NCBI RefSeq assembly: GCF_019711495.1
Contig: NZ_JAIGNM010000001.1
Span: 1,302,001-1,366,000, forward strand
Reading direction: 5' to 3'
Origin: Qipengyuania xiamenensis
Lineage (GTDB): Bacteria; Pseudomonadota; Alphaproteobacteria; Sphingomonadales; Sphingomonadaceae
DNA length: 64,000 nt
The notes below the pieces were generated by a model that did no database searches, was not told where the DNA came from, and saw only the letters and a program-made list of their open reading frames with translations. Shown in pieces: positions 27,907 through 36,658 of the stretch. Each line of letters opens with the position of its first letter. Positions within the stretch are counted from its first letter, which is position 1. The position numbers and the translations under genes were made by a program.

Positions 27907-29277
27907 ATGGCCGGTGAAATCTCTGCGCGGCAGGTCCTGACCCCGGGCGGCTGGCTCGCAAACCATGTGGTCCGCTGGGACGATACCGGTACGATCACCT
28001 ATCTCGGCGAGGACGGCTTCGATGCCGCGAGTGCCGTGGGCACGCTGATCCCGGGCCTTGCCAATTTGCACACGCACAGTTTCCAGCGCGCCATGGCGGG
28101 CCTTGCCGAGACGCGCGGCCCATCAGGGTCGGACGATTTCTGGAGCTGGCGGCAGGTCATGTACCGCTTCCTCGACATCCTCACGCCCGACCATATCGAG
28201 GCGATCGCCGCGCAGGTGCAGATGGACATGGCGCTGGCGGGCTTCACCGCCTCGGCAGAGTTCCACTACCTCCACCACCAGCCGGGCGGCGGGCATTTCG
28301 ACGACCCCTCCGAAACATCGCAGCGCATCTTCGCGGCGAGCGAGACCAGCGGCATCGGGCTGACCCATCTACCCGTGCTCTACAGCTATGGCGGGCTCGA
28401 CAAGCGGGCATTGAACCAGGGCCAGTCACGCTTCGGATGCGGCCCTGCCGAGTTCGAGGCGCTTTACGCGACCATCGCGGACGCCGCAGGGCGCATGCCG
28501 TCCGACTTCCGCCTCGGCGTCGCGCCACACTCGCTGAGGGCCGTCGACGTCGAAGGCCTCGAAACATGCCTCGATCTGTGCCCCGACGGACCGATCCACA
28601 TCCATGCCGCCGAACAGGTCAAGGAAATCGAGGAGGTGGAGGCCGCGCTCGGCGCACGGCCGGTCCGCTGGCTGCTCGACAATATGCCCGTCGACGAGCG
28701 CTGGTGCCTGATCCACGCGACGCATGCCGATGATGGCGAAACGTCGGGACTGGCGCGCTCGGGCGCTGTCGCAGGCCTTTGCCCGACCACCGAGGCAAAC
28801 CTGGGCGATGGCATCTTTCCTGCACGAGATTTCCTCGAGGCAGGTGGGCGGTTCGGCGTCGGGTCGGATTCCAATATCCGCATTTCGGCGGCCGAAGAAC
28901 TGCGCATGCTTGAAGTCTCGCAGCGCCTTGCCCTGCGCCAGCGCGCGGTGCTGACAAACGACGAGACCCGCTCCAACGGGCACAACTTGCTTGAGCGAGC
29001 GGCGAGCGGCGGCGCGCAGGCTATCGGACGCAAGGCAGGCTCTATCGAGACAGGCCAGCTTGCCGACCTCGTCGCCCTTCGCGACGATCTCCCCTTCCTC
29101 GACTGGTCCGATCCCGACCAGCGCATCGACAGCTGGGTGTTCGGTGTAGAGGGCAATCCGGTCAACGAGGTCTGGTCGGCCGGCCGCCATATCGTGACCG
29201 GCGGCGACCATGTCCGCGCTGGCGAAATCCGCCGCATGTTTGCCGCGACCATGGCCGAGTTGCGGAGCGCCCTGTGA
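27907..29277 (+). CDS. hutF: Formimidoylglutamate deiminase HutF
   Basis: A 456-residue amidohydrolase-superfamily enzyme that converts N-formimidoylglutamate to N-formylglutamate and ammonia. Metal ligands are in LANLHTHSFQRAM, IHIHAAEQ, LIHATHAD and VGSDSNIRIS. The ATG at 27907 is chosen because the alternative GTG at 27865 would place the operator palindrome inside the coding region. It is translationally coupled to hutC by a GTGA overlap. Confidence 0.93.
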   Translation: MAGEISARQVLTPGGWLANHVVRWDDTGTITYLGEDGFDAASAVGTLIPGLANLHTHSFQRAMAGLAETRGPSGSDDFWSWRQVMYRFLDILTPDHIEAIAAQVQMDMALAGFTASAEFHYLHHQPGGGHFDDPSETSQRIFAASETSGIGLTHLPVLYSYGGLDKRALNQGQSRFGCGPAEFEALYATIADAAGRMPSDFRLGVAPHSLRAVDVEGLETCLDLCPDGPIHIHAAEQVKEIEEVEAALGARPVRWLLDNMPVDERWCLIHATHADDGETSGLARSGAVAGLCPTTEANLGDGIFPARDFLEAGGRFGVGSDSNIRISAAEELRMLEVSQRLALRQRAVLTNDETRSNGHNLLERAASGGAQAIGRKAGSIETGQLADLVALRDDLPFLDWSDPDQRIDSWVFGVEGNPVNEVWSAGRHIVTGGDHVRAGEIRRMFAATMAELRSAL

Positions 29278-29966
29278 ACGGCGTCACCCACGGCGGCATC
29301 CGCGAGGCCATCCGCAATCGGATCGTTGCCGGTGAATGGAAGCTCGGCGAACTGATCCCCGGCGAAATGGAGTTCGCCGCCGAGTACGAGTGTTCGCGCA
29401 CCACCGTGAACCGCGCACTGCAGGCGCTCGCGGACGAGGGTATCGTCGAGCGCAAGCGCAAGGGCGGCACACGGGTCCGGCCGATGCCCGCCCCGCAGGC
29501 GCAGCTGAAAATCCCGATCATCCGCGAGCAGGTCGAAAGCCGCGACGCGGCCTATTCGGTCAGGATAGTGCGCCGCGAAACTCTCGCCCCGACAGAAGAA
29601 ATCGCGCAGTTACTGGGCCTGGGGCAAGAGGGCCGCTGCGCTTATCTCGAGACGCTGCACCTGTCCGACGAACGTCCCTTCGTATTCGAACGTCGCTGGG
29701 TGAATCTCGGGACGGTTCCCGATTTCGAAGAGGCCGACCTCGATCAGACGAGCGCCAATGAATGGCTGATCCGCACCGTGCCCTTCACCCGCGGCGATGT
29801 CAGCCTCTGCGCAACCAGCGCCGACGCCAAACTGACCTCCGTTCTGGGGGTCGAGCAAGGCGAGGCGCTCTTCACCATGAAACGCGTGACCTGGCTGGGC
29901 CAGCGCTCCGTCACCGCGACGCAGCTCTATTACGCAACCGGATACAGTCTCGATTTCGCCATCTAG
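29274..29966 (+). CDS. hutC: Histidine utilisation repressor HutC (GntR family)
   Basis: A 230-residue repressor with an N-terminal GntR winged helix (about residues 8-70; PGEMEFAAEYECSRTTVNRALQALADEGIVERKRKGGTRV) and a C-terminal UTRA ligand domain (about 85-225), which binds urocanate in characterised HutC proteins. The start is a GTG inside the hutF stop. It probably binds the palindrome at 27868-27885. Its 3' end is the last gene before the genomic island, and it would be convergent with tRNA-Leu in an island-free chromosome. Confidence 0.93.
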   Translation: MNGVTHGGIREAIRNRIVAGEWKLGELIPGEMEFAAEYECSRTTVNRALQALADEGIVERKRKGGTRVRPMPAPQAQLKIPIIREQVESRDAAYSVRIVRRETLAPTEEIAQLLGLGQEGRCAYLETLHLSDERPFVFERRWVNLGTVPDFEEADLDQTSANEWLIRTVPFTRGDVSLCATSADAKLTSVLGVEQGEALFTMKRVTWLGQRSVTATQLYYATGYSLDFAI

Positions 29967-29985
29967 GCTGACGCGTGAGGGACGC

Positions 29986-30012
29986 TTTTCGGGAAACTGA
30001 ATTTTCGGGAAA
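29986..30012. repeat. Direct repeats flanking the attachment site
   Basis: TTTTCGGGAAA occurs at 29986-29996 and 30002-30012, a 16-bp period, the second copy running into the attachment repeat. They lie on the chromosomal side of the junction, where the region downstream of tRNA-Leu would have been before insertion. They may be integrase arm sites or part of the original tRNA terminator. Confidence 0.4.
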
Positions 30013-30031
30013 ATGGTGCCCAGAAGAGGAC
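30011..30031. repeat. Left attachment site: copy of the tRNA-Leu 3' end
   Basis: This 21-bp stretch (AAA followed by TGGTGCCCAGAAGAGGAC) is identical to 57470-57490, where it forms the CCA end, acceptor strand and start of the T-arm of tRNA-Leu. Immediately after it the sequences diverge. It is the scar expected when a tRNA-targeting integrase inserts an element at the tRNA 3' end. Confidence 0.9.
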
Positions 30032-30289
30032 CCAAATAACTCATTCAAATCATTGATATTTTTGCTCAATCCGGAATGCGCGCAAGCGAAGCCCCGAGGC
30101 AAGGCCCCTAGCACACGCCCCCGCTGAAGGGCACCCGACGATGTCCGGAATGTCCGAGTCGACAACCGGCATTGTACGCCCGCGAACGGCTCCGGACAAT
30201 GCCTGATCCGGCAGGCGTCAACATGCCAGGCTTGCCGCGGGCCGGCCGAATGGTCATGCTCGTGCGGAAACTGGAGCCCGGAGTGATGC
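30032..30289. other. Left island edge without a recognisable gene
   Basis: Together with the end of hutC this makes a gene-free stretch of about 320 bp. The first 50 bases after the attachment repeat are AT-rich (CAAATAACTCATTC and so on) and the rest is GC-rich. No convincing ORF, RNA gene or strong hairpin terminator is seen; it presumably holds the promoter of the small gene at 30290. Confidence 0.4.
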
Positions 30290-30514
30290 ATGGCTGAACG
30301 CAGCGGCAGGACCGCCTACCCCAGGATCGGGATCTGGTTCGACGAGAAGGCCGGGGACATCCATCTGAGCATTCCGGGGCACGGGCTCTCCACGATCAAC
30401 GGCAAGACAGACAGCGCTCGCGGGAACCCGCACCTGTTCAACAAGCTCGCCAAGGCACTGCGCGACGAGGGCAAGCCTCATCCTCCCGTCATCGAGAACT
30501 GGAAGGATCGCTGA
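30290..30514 (+). CDS. Small hypothetical protein of the island edge
   Basis: A 74-residue protein (begins MAERSGRTAYPRIGIWFDE, ends IENWKDR). It is probably real because its composition is protein-like, with conserved-looking blocks (IHLSIPGHGLSTIN, HLFNKLAKALRDEG) and an ATG start. There is no transmembrane segment or signal. It is the only plus-strand gene at this edge and points away from the junction. Function unknown. Confidence 0.6.
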   Translation: MAERSGRTAYPRIGIWFDEKAGDIHLSIPGHGLSTINGKTDSARGNPHLFNKLAKALRDEGKPHPPVIENWKDR

Positions 30515-30563
30515 CGGAACCGGCTCCAGACGCCCTGTCCTCCCCGCCTGAACCCTGTGCCGG

Positions 30564-30773
30564 TCAGACCATCTCGAAATGGATGAGAGCACGCTCGATC
30601 GCGGCGCGCTTTTCGGGCGGACAGGGCTTGACCTTGCGGCCCGGATCGATGCGGTTCGGTGACTGGCCACGGGTCAGGCCGTGCGAGGCCTTCACGTCGG
30701 CGATCCAGCAGGTCTGCGCAACGAAACCGTCGGTCTGACGGACCCGGTCGATGATTTCGCGATAGGTTGCCAT
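30564..30773 (-). CDS. Small hypothetical protein with a strong ribosome-binding site
   Basis: A 69-residue basic protein (begins MATYREIIDRVRQTDGF). A near-perfect AAGGAGG sits six bases before the ATG at 30773, which decides the start over longer frames. It contains TCWIADVKASHGL, a segment with NRIDPGRKVKPCPPEKRAAIE, and no signal peptide. Two Cys residues could bind metal but no known finger pattern is formed. The function is unknown. Confidence 0.7.
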   Translation of the reverse strand: MATYREIIDRVRQTDGFVAQTCWIADVKASHGLTRGQSPNRIDPGRKVKPCPPEKRAAIERALIHFEMV

Positions 30774-30981
30774 GTATACCTCCTTCTTGAGAGGTCTCCC
30801 ATTGAGAGCATGAAATCGGAGCCGGCTAGTCACTTTAGTATGCTTGCATTTGAAAAACGCCTGCTCCTGATGTGCCAACTGCCTTTTTGCGCCAAACTCG
30901 CTTCGGCCGGAAGCTGCACCAGATCGACAGCACCGAGCATCTGTCCGCACCAAATTCCCTCACGACAAAGCGATCGGTGTT

Positions 30982-32559
30982 TCAGATCTTCCTGATTGCT
31001 TCCCGATAGGTCTCCACCATCGCTTCGTGGAAGCGCAGACCGGCATCGGCCGTGAGCCTGGCCCGCTCCGCAAGGAGACCTGCCACACGGTTTTCGGCGG
31101 AAGCATTGAGCGCGTTGTAGAGCAGCGCAGAACCTACCGACCCCTCCCTCAGAGGTCCGGCTTCCGGTTCGCATTGGTCGACAACCGCGTGAAAGTTTGC
31201 CTCATCGCCCACGAGAAGCTCCGCAGCCTTGGCACCCTCAGTCCAGCCGGTAACACCGTGGAGCATCTTGCTCATACCGGGCTGCCAGAACCAGTCATCC
31301 GTTAGAATGCCCACTACTTCCGCACCATCCAGCCTTTTCCGATCGACCGGCGCGGCGAAAACGAGATAGGCTGCAGTGTTCGGCCGAATGTCGGGATGTT
31401 CTTCGCCGATCCAGCAGCTGTAGTGCTGAACAGCATTGCCGTTTCCTTCGAGTACTTTCGCCAGGTTCTGCCCCGCAAAGCCACAGTGCACTCCGCCATC
31501 TCCGAAGGCAAAGATCTCGTCAGGAGAATAGGTATGCAGCTCCAGCTTCGGCTGGTGGTCGTCTCCACGCGAAATACCGAGCGACAGATTGAGGGAAACA
31601 CTGAAGGAGACTTTCCGCCAGCCGAGCATGGCAGCCAATTCCTCCTCGTATTCGTCTCCTTCGGTCAACGAGAACCGCCCGAACCCGCTGGATGCCATCC
31701 AGTCCAGCGCTTCAAATGGCAGGTCGTCCCAGCGCTTCTCGGAAAAGAGATCCCGCATGTCTTCGGGCACCACGAGCATACGAAGGTCGCGGCCGTAGGT
31801 CACCCTGCCGAGCTCTAGGGACGGTTCCGCCCAGTGCCGGTTGATGCCACCAGGAACGAACCGGGCAGCGACGATGAAATCCCTGAATTGGGGGCGCAGG
31901 AGATCGACCGGATATTCGGCAGCATCGCCGAACGCCGACGGGAGCACCGCGTCATACTCCTCCTGGTCGAAGGCCTCGAGATCTATCGGCGTATCGTCGA
32001 GGACAGACCAGAGCTCCACCAGACGGGTCTCCCTGCGAACCATCTCGACAATTCGTGCAGCATACTCGTCTAGCAGACCCTTGGCGGTCTTCTCACCGGG
32101 GTCCGTCGGAGTCCAGACGGGAAGAAATGAGCTGCCTTGGGCGAGAATCCTGATCGCCCTAGACTTTTCGACTTCGGCTAATTCGGGATTTGCAGAAGGT
32201 GCGATCAGCCTGGCCGCCGCTTCCGCGAGGTTGACAAATGTCGGTCCACTGGACGCATACGCACTGTCCTTTCCCGCGCGCGGCGCTTCCTCACCCGGAA
32301 GGCGGAAGTAGCGTTTGCGTTTCGCCCACACTCCATCGACTCCCGATGTCTCGACGATCTCTCTTGCACCATCGAGGGGATTGGTCGGGTTCACACGCTC
32401 CGCGAGTACTCCGAGATTTACGGCGAACACCGGCTTGTCCTCGGCTCTCAGACGCGAGCATGAACGGATCTGACCTTCCAGCGGGGGATCATCTGTCAGC
32501 GCTTTCAGTCCGCGGAGCGGTAGGGACGGCAGGTCGGCCGACTGGTTCTGGTTCTTCAT
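30982..32559 (-). CDS. Uncharacterised 525-residue island protein
   Basis: I do not recognise a domain. The protein is soluble, mixed alpha/beta and acidic, with no signal peptide or membrane helix. Visible blocks include WAKRKRYFRLPGEE, FVPGGINRHWAEPSLELG, LNLSLGISRGDDHQPKLELH and LTDDWFWQPGMSKMLHGVTGW. The start at 32559 lies eight bases after the end of the small gene at 32567, so the two are probably cotranscribed. Its place in a defence island suggests a defence or accessory effector, but that is inference from location only. Confidence 0.75.
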   Translation of the reverse strand: MKNQNQSADLPSLPLRGLKALTDDPPLEGQIRSCSRLRAEDKPVFAVNLGVLAERVNPTNPLDGAREIVETSGVDGVWAKRKRYFRLPGEEAPRAGKDSAYASSGPTFVNLAEAAARLIAPSANPELAEVEKSRAIRILAQGSSFLPVWTPTDPGEKTAKGLLDEYAARIVEMVRRETRLVELWSVLDDTPIDLEAFDQEEYDAVLPSAFGDAAEYPVDLLRPQFRDFIVAARFVPGGINRHWAEPSLELGRVTYGRDLRMLVVPEDMRDLFSEKRWDDLPFEALDWMASSGFGRFSLTEGDEYEEELAAMLGWRKVSFSVSLNLSLGISRGDDHQPKLELHTYSPDEIFAFGDGGVHCGFAGQNLAKVLEGNGNAVQHYSCWIGEEHPDIRPNTAAYLVFAAPVDRKRLDGAEVVGILTDDWFWQPGMSKMLHGVTGWTEGAKAAELLVGDEANFHAVVDQCEPEAGPLREGSVGSALLYNALNASAENRVAGLLAERARLTADAGLRFHEAMVETYREAIRKI

Positions 32560-32566
32560 CCTGCCC

Positions 32567-32872
32567 TCAATTCCTGTAGTTGGTGATTATGTCTCGGCCG
32601 TCGGTGACGATCGTCAGTCGCCCGCACAGCTCCGCCTGGCGAGGCGAGATCCTGCCTTCGGACTGAAGGCGCCGGAGCGCGGGGCGGGAAATGCTCAATC
32701 GGTAGCATCCGCAACCCGCTGGCTCTTCCCTGTCGCCGAACATGAAGACCAGATCCCGTTCGGCCGCTCTGATACCTCTCTGCTGGGCCCTGAGCCTCGC
32801 ATGTGCCGTTACGCGCCCCTCTGTCCGAATTACTTCTGCTGCTGCTGTGTGCATCATTCGTCTCCGTTTCAT
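32567..32872 (-). CDS. Small DUF4258-like hypothetical protein
   Basis: A 101-residue protein from the ATG at 32872; MMHTAAAEV a few codons in (32857) is an alternative start. The pattern TAHARLRAQQRGI and the C-terminal IVTDGRDIITNYRN resemble the small DUF4258 fold seen in toxin-like proteins, but the match is weak by eye. It sits upstream of, and probably in an operon with, the 525-residue protein. A toxin-antitoxin-like or regulatory pairing is possible but unproven. Confidence 0.55.
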   Translation of the reverse strand: MKRRRMMHTAAAEVIRTEGRVTAHARLRAQQRGIRAAERDLVFMFGDREEPAGCGCYRLSISRPALRRLQSEGRISPRQAELCGRLTIVTDGRDIITNYRN

Positions 32873-32922
32873 GACGAGAAGAATGATGCAGGCGGCCCTC
32901 GACCGCACGCCCAGATTGGCAA

Positions 32923-32979
32923 TTTATTCGGCAATGAAACATGCTGTTTTAGGTACTATACTGGCTTTTATTCGGCAAT
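32923..32979. repeat. 13-bp direct repeat in the promoter region of the 32.5-kb pair
   Basis: TTTATTCGGCAAT occurs at 32923-32935 and 32967-32979, 44 bp apart (about four helical turns), in an AT-rich spacer upstream of the small gene at 32872. On the minus strand TATAGT between the copies could be a -10 element. Spacing by whole helical turns suits cooperative binding of a regulator on one DNA face. Confidence 0.5.
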
Positions 32980-33095
32980 ATGATTGGTAATCAAATCGAT
33001 CATGGCCGGCAATAATAATGCCGGGAATGGCACAGCCGGGTAACGTGAGGGAAAAGTCTTCGAGGCTCGACCAGTTCTGGCACGAAGAAGGAAAG

Positions 33096-34319
33096 CTACC
33101 AGATGGATACGGGTTTCAGTCCATCCGAGACATGATCGGGGGCATCTTCGATGGCCAACGTCAGCCAGTCCTGACGGATTTGCCCTTCCGAGATGCAGTC
33201 GCCCGCTCTCAGGATATTCACGATGTCCTGCCCGGAAAACAGGCGCACCGGATAACGATCGGCCTCGATTTCGCGCTGAGCCTGTTCGCTGAAGAAGGAT
33301 GTCGTGAAGTAGAGCCCGTATTGACCCCGCCCCAGCCTGGCTACGAGCCGCGACACCTGATCCGGCGTGATAGGGCTCCGGTAGCGCTTCGCCTCGCCGA
33401 GGAAATCGATCTCGTATGCAATCGGGTAAGGCAACCGGAACATGCCGAAGAAATCGATGCCGTGGTCCCCGGCTCTCCGCGTACGTGTCACCTTGTGCTC
33501 CAGCCCGGGCATGATCTCGGGCAACTTGTTGACCAGTGCCACGGTGAAGGCCTCGAATGCGACAGGCGAAAGGCATCTTACCTCTTCGAGGATTGCTTCG
33601 TCCTCCGATCCGGAAAGCGGGACTTGCTGTTCCTTGCGACGAATCTTCGAAGCCCAGACGTGGCGGCGATCGATCTTTCCCTTCCGGGCCCTCAACCATG
33701 ACTTCGGAGCAAGTTTTCTGTCGACAGCATTGGTGTCAGCTCCTGTCACTCGGGCATTGAGCCAATCGACATCGACCTCTTCGACGTCGAGGATCGAGAG
33801 CAGTGCACGGAGATTCTTCACCGGCTTACCGTGATCCTCGAACCAGGCATGTCTGAGATCGGAAAGCACGCAGAGCCCGTTGAAGACCAGATAGCCCGAT
33901 TGCCTTTTGGAAAAATGGAGGATCGGAGGCATCTCGTCCAGACGGCCTTCCAGCCGGATATTGTTTGCCGCCTCGAGCCGCGCATTGCCGCGAAAATCAT
34001 TGTAGTGCTTTTCGCGCGCGGAAAACTTGGCGTCACCCCAGTAGATGATGTTTCCGCTTACCTCGTCGACCACGTCATCCCATGGATTGTGATGCTGTGC
34101 ACTCATGTCTCTGGTGACGAGAACGAAGTACGCAGGAACATTTCTGCCGCTCTCGTTGTCGATCGGTGCAGAAACAACGTTGTCCTTGAAACGGATACCT
34201 CCGGAATTGGGGATCGAGCCCGCTTCAGTGTTCAGCCAACGGAGAATCTCGTCATCTTCGAAACTCAGGCCGCCCTTGTCCCGATATGCCTGCCCAACCC
34301 GCCAGATCCGTTCCGCCAC
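33096..34319 (-). CDS. Mrr-like restriction endonuclease with an AspBHI/MspJI-like N-terminal region
   Basis: A 407-residue protein with two parts. The C-terminal half (about residues 245-385) is an Mrr-type PD-(D/E)XK nuclease: Asp289 in GDHGIDFFG, then Glu309 and Lys311 in GEAKRY, then QVSRLVARLG. The N-terminal half with NPWDDVVDE and YWGDAK recalls the recognition domain of AspBHI/MspJI-type enzymes, which read modified cytosine; this is a weak resemblance by eye. The start is a GTG with AGGAG before it. It follows an HNH nuclease and a C5-methyltransferase on the same strand and could be their restriction partner or a modification-dependent nuclease. Confidence 0.78.
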   Translation of the reverse strand: MAERIWRVGQAYRDKGGLSFEDDEILRWLNTEAGSIPNSGGIRFKDNVVSAPIDNESGRNVPAYFVLVTRDMSAQHHNPWDDVVDEVSGNIIYWGDAKFSAREKHYNDFRGNARLEAANNIRLEGRLDEMPPILHFSKRQSGYLVFNGLCVLSDLRHAWFEDHGKPVKNLRALLSILDVEEVDVDWLNARVTGADTNAVDRKLAPKSWLRARKGKIDRRHVWASKIRRKEQQVPLSGSEDEAILEEVRCLSPVAFEAFTVALVNKLPEIMPGLEHKVTRTRRAGDHGIDFFGMFRLPYPIAYEIDFLGEAKRYRSPITPDQVSRLVARLGRGQYGLYFTTSFFSEQAQREIEADRYPVRLFSGQDIVNILRAGDCISEGQIRQDWLTLAIEDAPDHVSDGLKPVSIW

Positions 34320-34506
34320 TCCACCTACTCCTGCATTCTCGGCCTCGGACCGACCGCCTTTCGACCTTGGGGGTCAGGCTGCCTCGCGGCCTGCAATGTC
34401 GCGAACCGCAAACTGCATATCTCTCGCCTCATCGATGGCCCATGTCCTGTCGCAGATCTTCAACTGCGAAACCCGCATCATACCGCTCGGCTCAAATCCA
34501 GCTGGT

Positions 34507-35514
34507 TCAATGCAGCTTCGCGGCAAGATCGAGCCGTCCGGCATGAACTTCGTCATGATCGACATTGCAGAGCGTGACGAGATTGTCGGCCTCGTTCTTC
34601 CCGCCATCGCGATGCTCGTGAACGTGGTGGAGTTCGAGCAGTCGCCGCGGATCGTCCCTGCTCGCCTTGTCTCGTGTCCAACCGCAGACCCTGCACGCAA
34701 AACCGTCGCGCTCGAGCACCTCTATGCGTACCGGATCAGCGATCTTCCTGTCATGGGCAGGTGCCTGACGATCCTCTTCCAGTACGTAGCTTCCCACCGG
34801 CAAGTCGGGTCGACCTTGCTGTCGCGTCAGGACAGGCCAACCATCTTCCGTCCTGAGCTCCCTGGTACGCCGAGCCCATTCGCTCTTGTCCTTTGCAAGA
34901 TATCTCAGCTCTTCACCGGTGATGGGATGCCCCGGATTTTTCCTGAAATAGGCAAGAAGCTTCGCCTTCACCGACGTCAGTGACTTGTCTCTGCGAATTC
35001 CGTTCAGAACGTTCCAGCGATGGGCAGCGTCCCGGTCCTGCTCGTCACGCATCAGGACATACTGATCGGTCCTGATACGACCTGGCTCGACGCCAAGAAG
35101 GTCCTTGAGGTCGGAAGTCAGACGTTCAAGCTCGCCGGAATCGTCACCCGCTTCGCTGAGAAGCTGCCGGAAGGTGACTCCGCTGTAGATCCACCATCCG
35201 AACTCCACTCGAAGTTCGCGAACCCTGCGAGGCCAGTCCTGAATTCCGGAAATCACCGCCAGTTCGTCACCTGCGATGAGTGTTCGCGGATAGGCGCGCA
35301 GATAGAAGAGAACCCGGTCCCGGCCTGAAGAAGCGTCCTCGCGAGAGATTAGTGACGATCCGATATCCCGGATGCCATGCACGACGGGTATCAGTGCAAG
35401 CACCTTCTTCCGAAGATCGGGACCGGACAGTGCGTTCGAAAACTTGTCCAGTTGCCCCTTCTGACGAGCAAGGGCCGCTTCGATATCCTTCACAAGGCGA
35501 ACCCTTCGGGCCAA
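34507..35514 (-). CDS. HNH endonuclease with duplicated winged-helix-like repeats
   Basis: A 335-residue protein ending in an HNH nuclease: VLERDGFACRVCGW (zinc Cys pair), LELHHVHEHRDGG (catalytic His-His) and NLVTLCNVDHDEVH. Two related segments, FYLRAYPRTLIAGDELAVI near residue 75 and AYFRKNPGHPITGEELRYL near 195, each followed by RxRELRxxxGW, look like duplicated DNA-binding wings. The frame begins with a TTG directly after the methyltransferase stop; a GTG seven codons in (35493) is an alternative. It is probably the restriction enzyme of the adjacent methyltransferase. Confidence 0.82.
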   Translation of the reverse strand: MARRVRLVKDIEAALARQKGQLDKFSNALSGPDLRKKVLALIPVVHGIRDIGSSLISREDASSGRDRVLFYLRAYPRTLIAGDELAVISGIQDWPRRVRELRVEFGWWIYSGVTFRQLLSEAGDDSGELERLTSDLKDLLGVEPGRIRTDQYVLMRDEQDRDAAHRWNVLNGIRRDKSLTSVKAKLLAYFRKNPGHPITGEELRYLAKDKSEWARRTRELRTEDGWPVLTRQQGRPDLPVGSYVLEEDRQAPAHDRKIADPVRIEVLERDGFACRVCGWTRDKASRDDPRRLLELHHVHEHRDGGKNEADNLVTLCNVDHDEVHAGRLDLAAKLH

Positions 35515-36588
35515 TCAGGCCGTCTTCCTCAGTGGCTGCAGCATGCCTGCGACCATATCGCCGAGCGCGTGCGCAAGGGGCGGGGGGACGGCGTTGCCGA
35601 TCTGCCGCGCAATTTCGACCTTGCTTCCGCAGAATTCGAATTCGTCGGGGAACCCCATGAGGCGCGCGGCTTCGCGATGAGTGATCGGTCGATGCTGGTC
35701 GGGGTGCAGGTACCTTCCCTTTTCCGGCTTGAAGAACTCGGTTCGGATCGTGACTGAAGGACGGTCCCACCACAGGCGCCCGAAAAGGTCCGTGCCGCCC
35801 GACTTCTTGCGGATCCAACAGGCAGGAGTGATCTCCGGCGCATTGCGCTGAAGGTCGAAGCGGTTCCCTCCCGGAGGCACGGCCTTGTAACGGGCGATGC
35901 TTTTCTCGGTCGGGTTCCGGCGAATATGCAGCGAGAGCGTGCCGTGGCCCTCTATTTCGGTGGCAACCGGCGGAGGAAGGTCCGCAATCTTGTCCTTTAC
36001 CGTCAGCCAGCGCGGAAGGTTCGAATGCCTCGCTGGATCGCTGTGTGTCGCCAACGGAGGAAAGACCGGGCTCGAATTTTGGAATGACTTGCGATGCCAG
36101 CCGATCACGATGGTGCGGCGCCTCGTCTGCGCAACACCGTAATCCGCCGTGTTCAGTACTTCCTCTTTCGTATCGAACCCCATCTCGTCCGCCCTGGCCT
36201 TGATATCCGAAAGCTCCGGAGATCGGTACAGTTCGGCGACATTCTCCATGACGAAGACGGAAGCACCGGACAATCGAACCACATCCAGAAACGGCTCCCA
36301 GAGCGCGCGCCGGGCATCACCGTCACGCTTCTTGTTGAGCAGACTGAACCCCTGACATGGAGGACCGCCGATCACGACGTCAGCTTGAGGCACGCCATCC
36401 TCTTCGATCCATTTGTCGATGTCCTTGGGATAGCCCGGGCCGTCGATGTTCCGGGAATGCGTAGCCACTGCCGACGCATCGTTGTCGACGGCGGCAACGC
36501 ATTCGAAGGCCCCGCAGAACTTCTTGTCTACGAAACCATACGACATGCCGCCTGCGCCGCAGAAAAGATCGATCAGTTTCCAACCCAT
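35515..36588 (-). CDS. DNA (cytosine-5-)-methyltransferase
   Basis: A 357-residue C5-methylase with all major motifs: I (DLFCGAGGMSYGF), IV with the catalytic Cys78 (GGPPCQGFS), VI (MENVAEL), VIII (QTRRRTIVIGW), and X (RQIGNAVPPPLA). The recognition region between VIII and IX is short. It is directly followed by the HNH nuclease gene, which suggests a type II-like restriction-modification pair. Target sequence unknown. Confidence 0.93.
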   Translation of the reverse strand: MGWKLIDLFCGAGGMSYGFVDKKFCGAFECVAAVDNDASAVATHSRNIDGPGYPKDIDKWIEEDGVPQADVVIGGPPCQGFSLLNKKRDGDARRALWEPFLDVVRLSGASVFVMENVAELYRSPELSDIKARADEMGFDTKEEVLNTADYGVAQTRRRTIVIGWHRKSFQNSSPVFPPLATHSDPARHSNLPRWLTVKDKIADLPPPVATEIEGHGTLSLHIRRNPTEKSIARYKAVPPGGNRFDLQRNAPEITPACWIRKKSGGTDLFGRLWWDRPSVTIRTEFFKPEKGRYLHPDQHRPITHREAARLMGFPDEFEFCGSKVEIARQIGNAVPPPLAHALGDMVAGMLQPLRKTA

Positions 36589-36658
36589 GCGAGCCTGGTC
36601 CTTGCGTGATTTTGGACGATCATAGGGCAGACCACGCGCGGAACAATAGGAGAACCGG

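Noticed and set aside
30011-30031. Second tRNA-Leu gene
   Set aside because: Only the last 21 bp of the tRNA are repeated; it is an attachment scar, not a gene.
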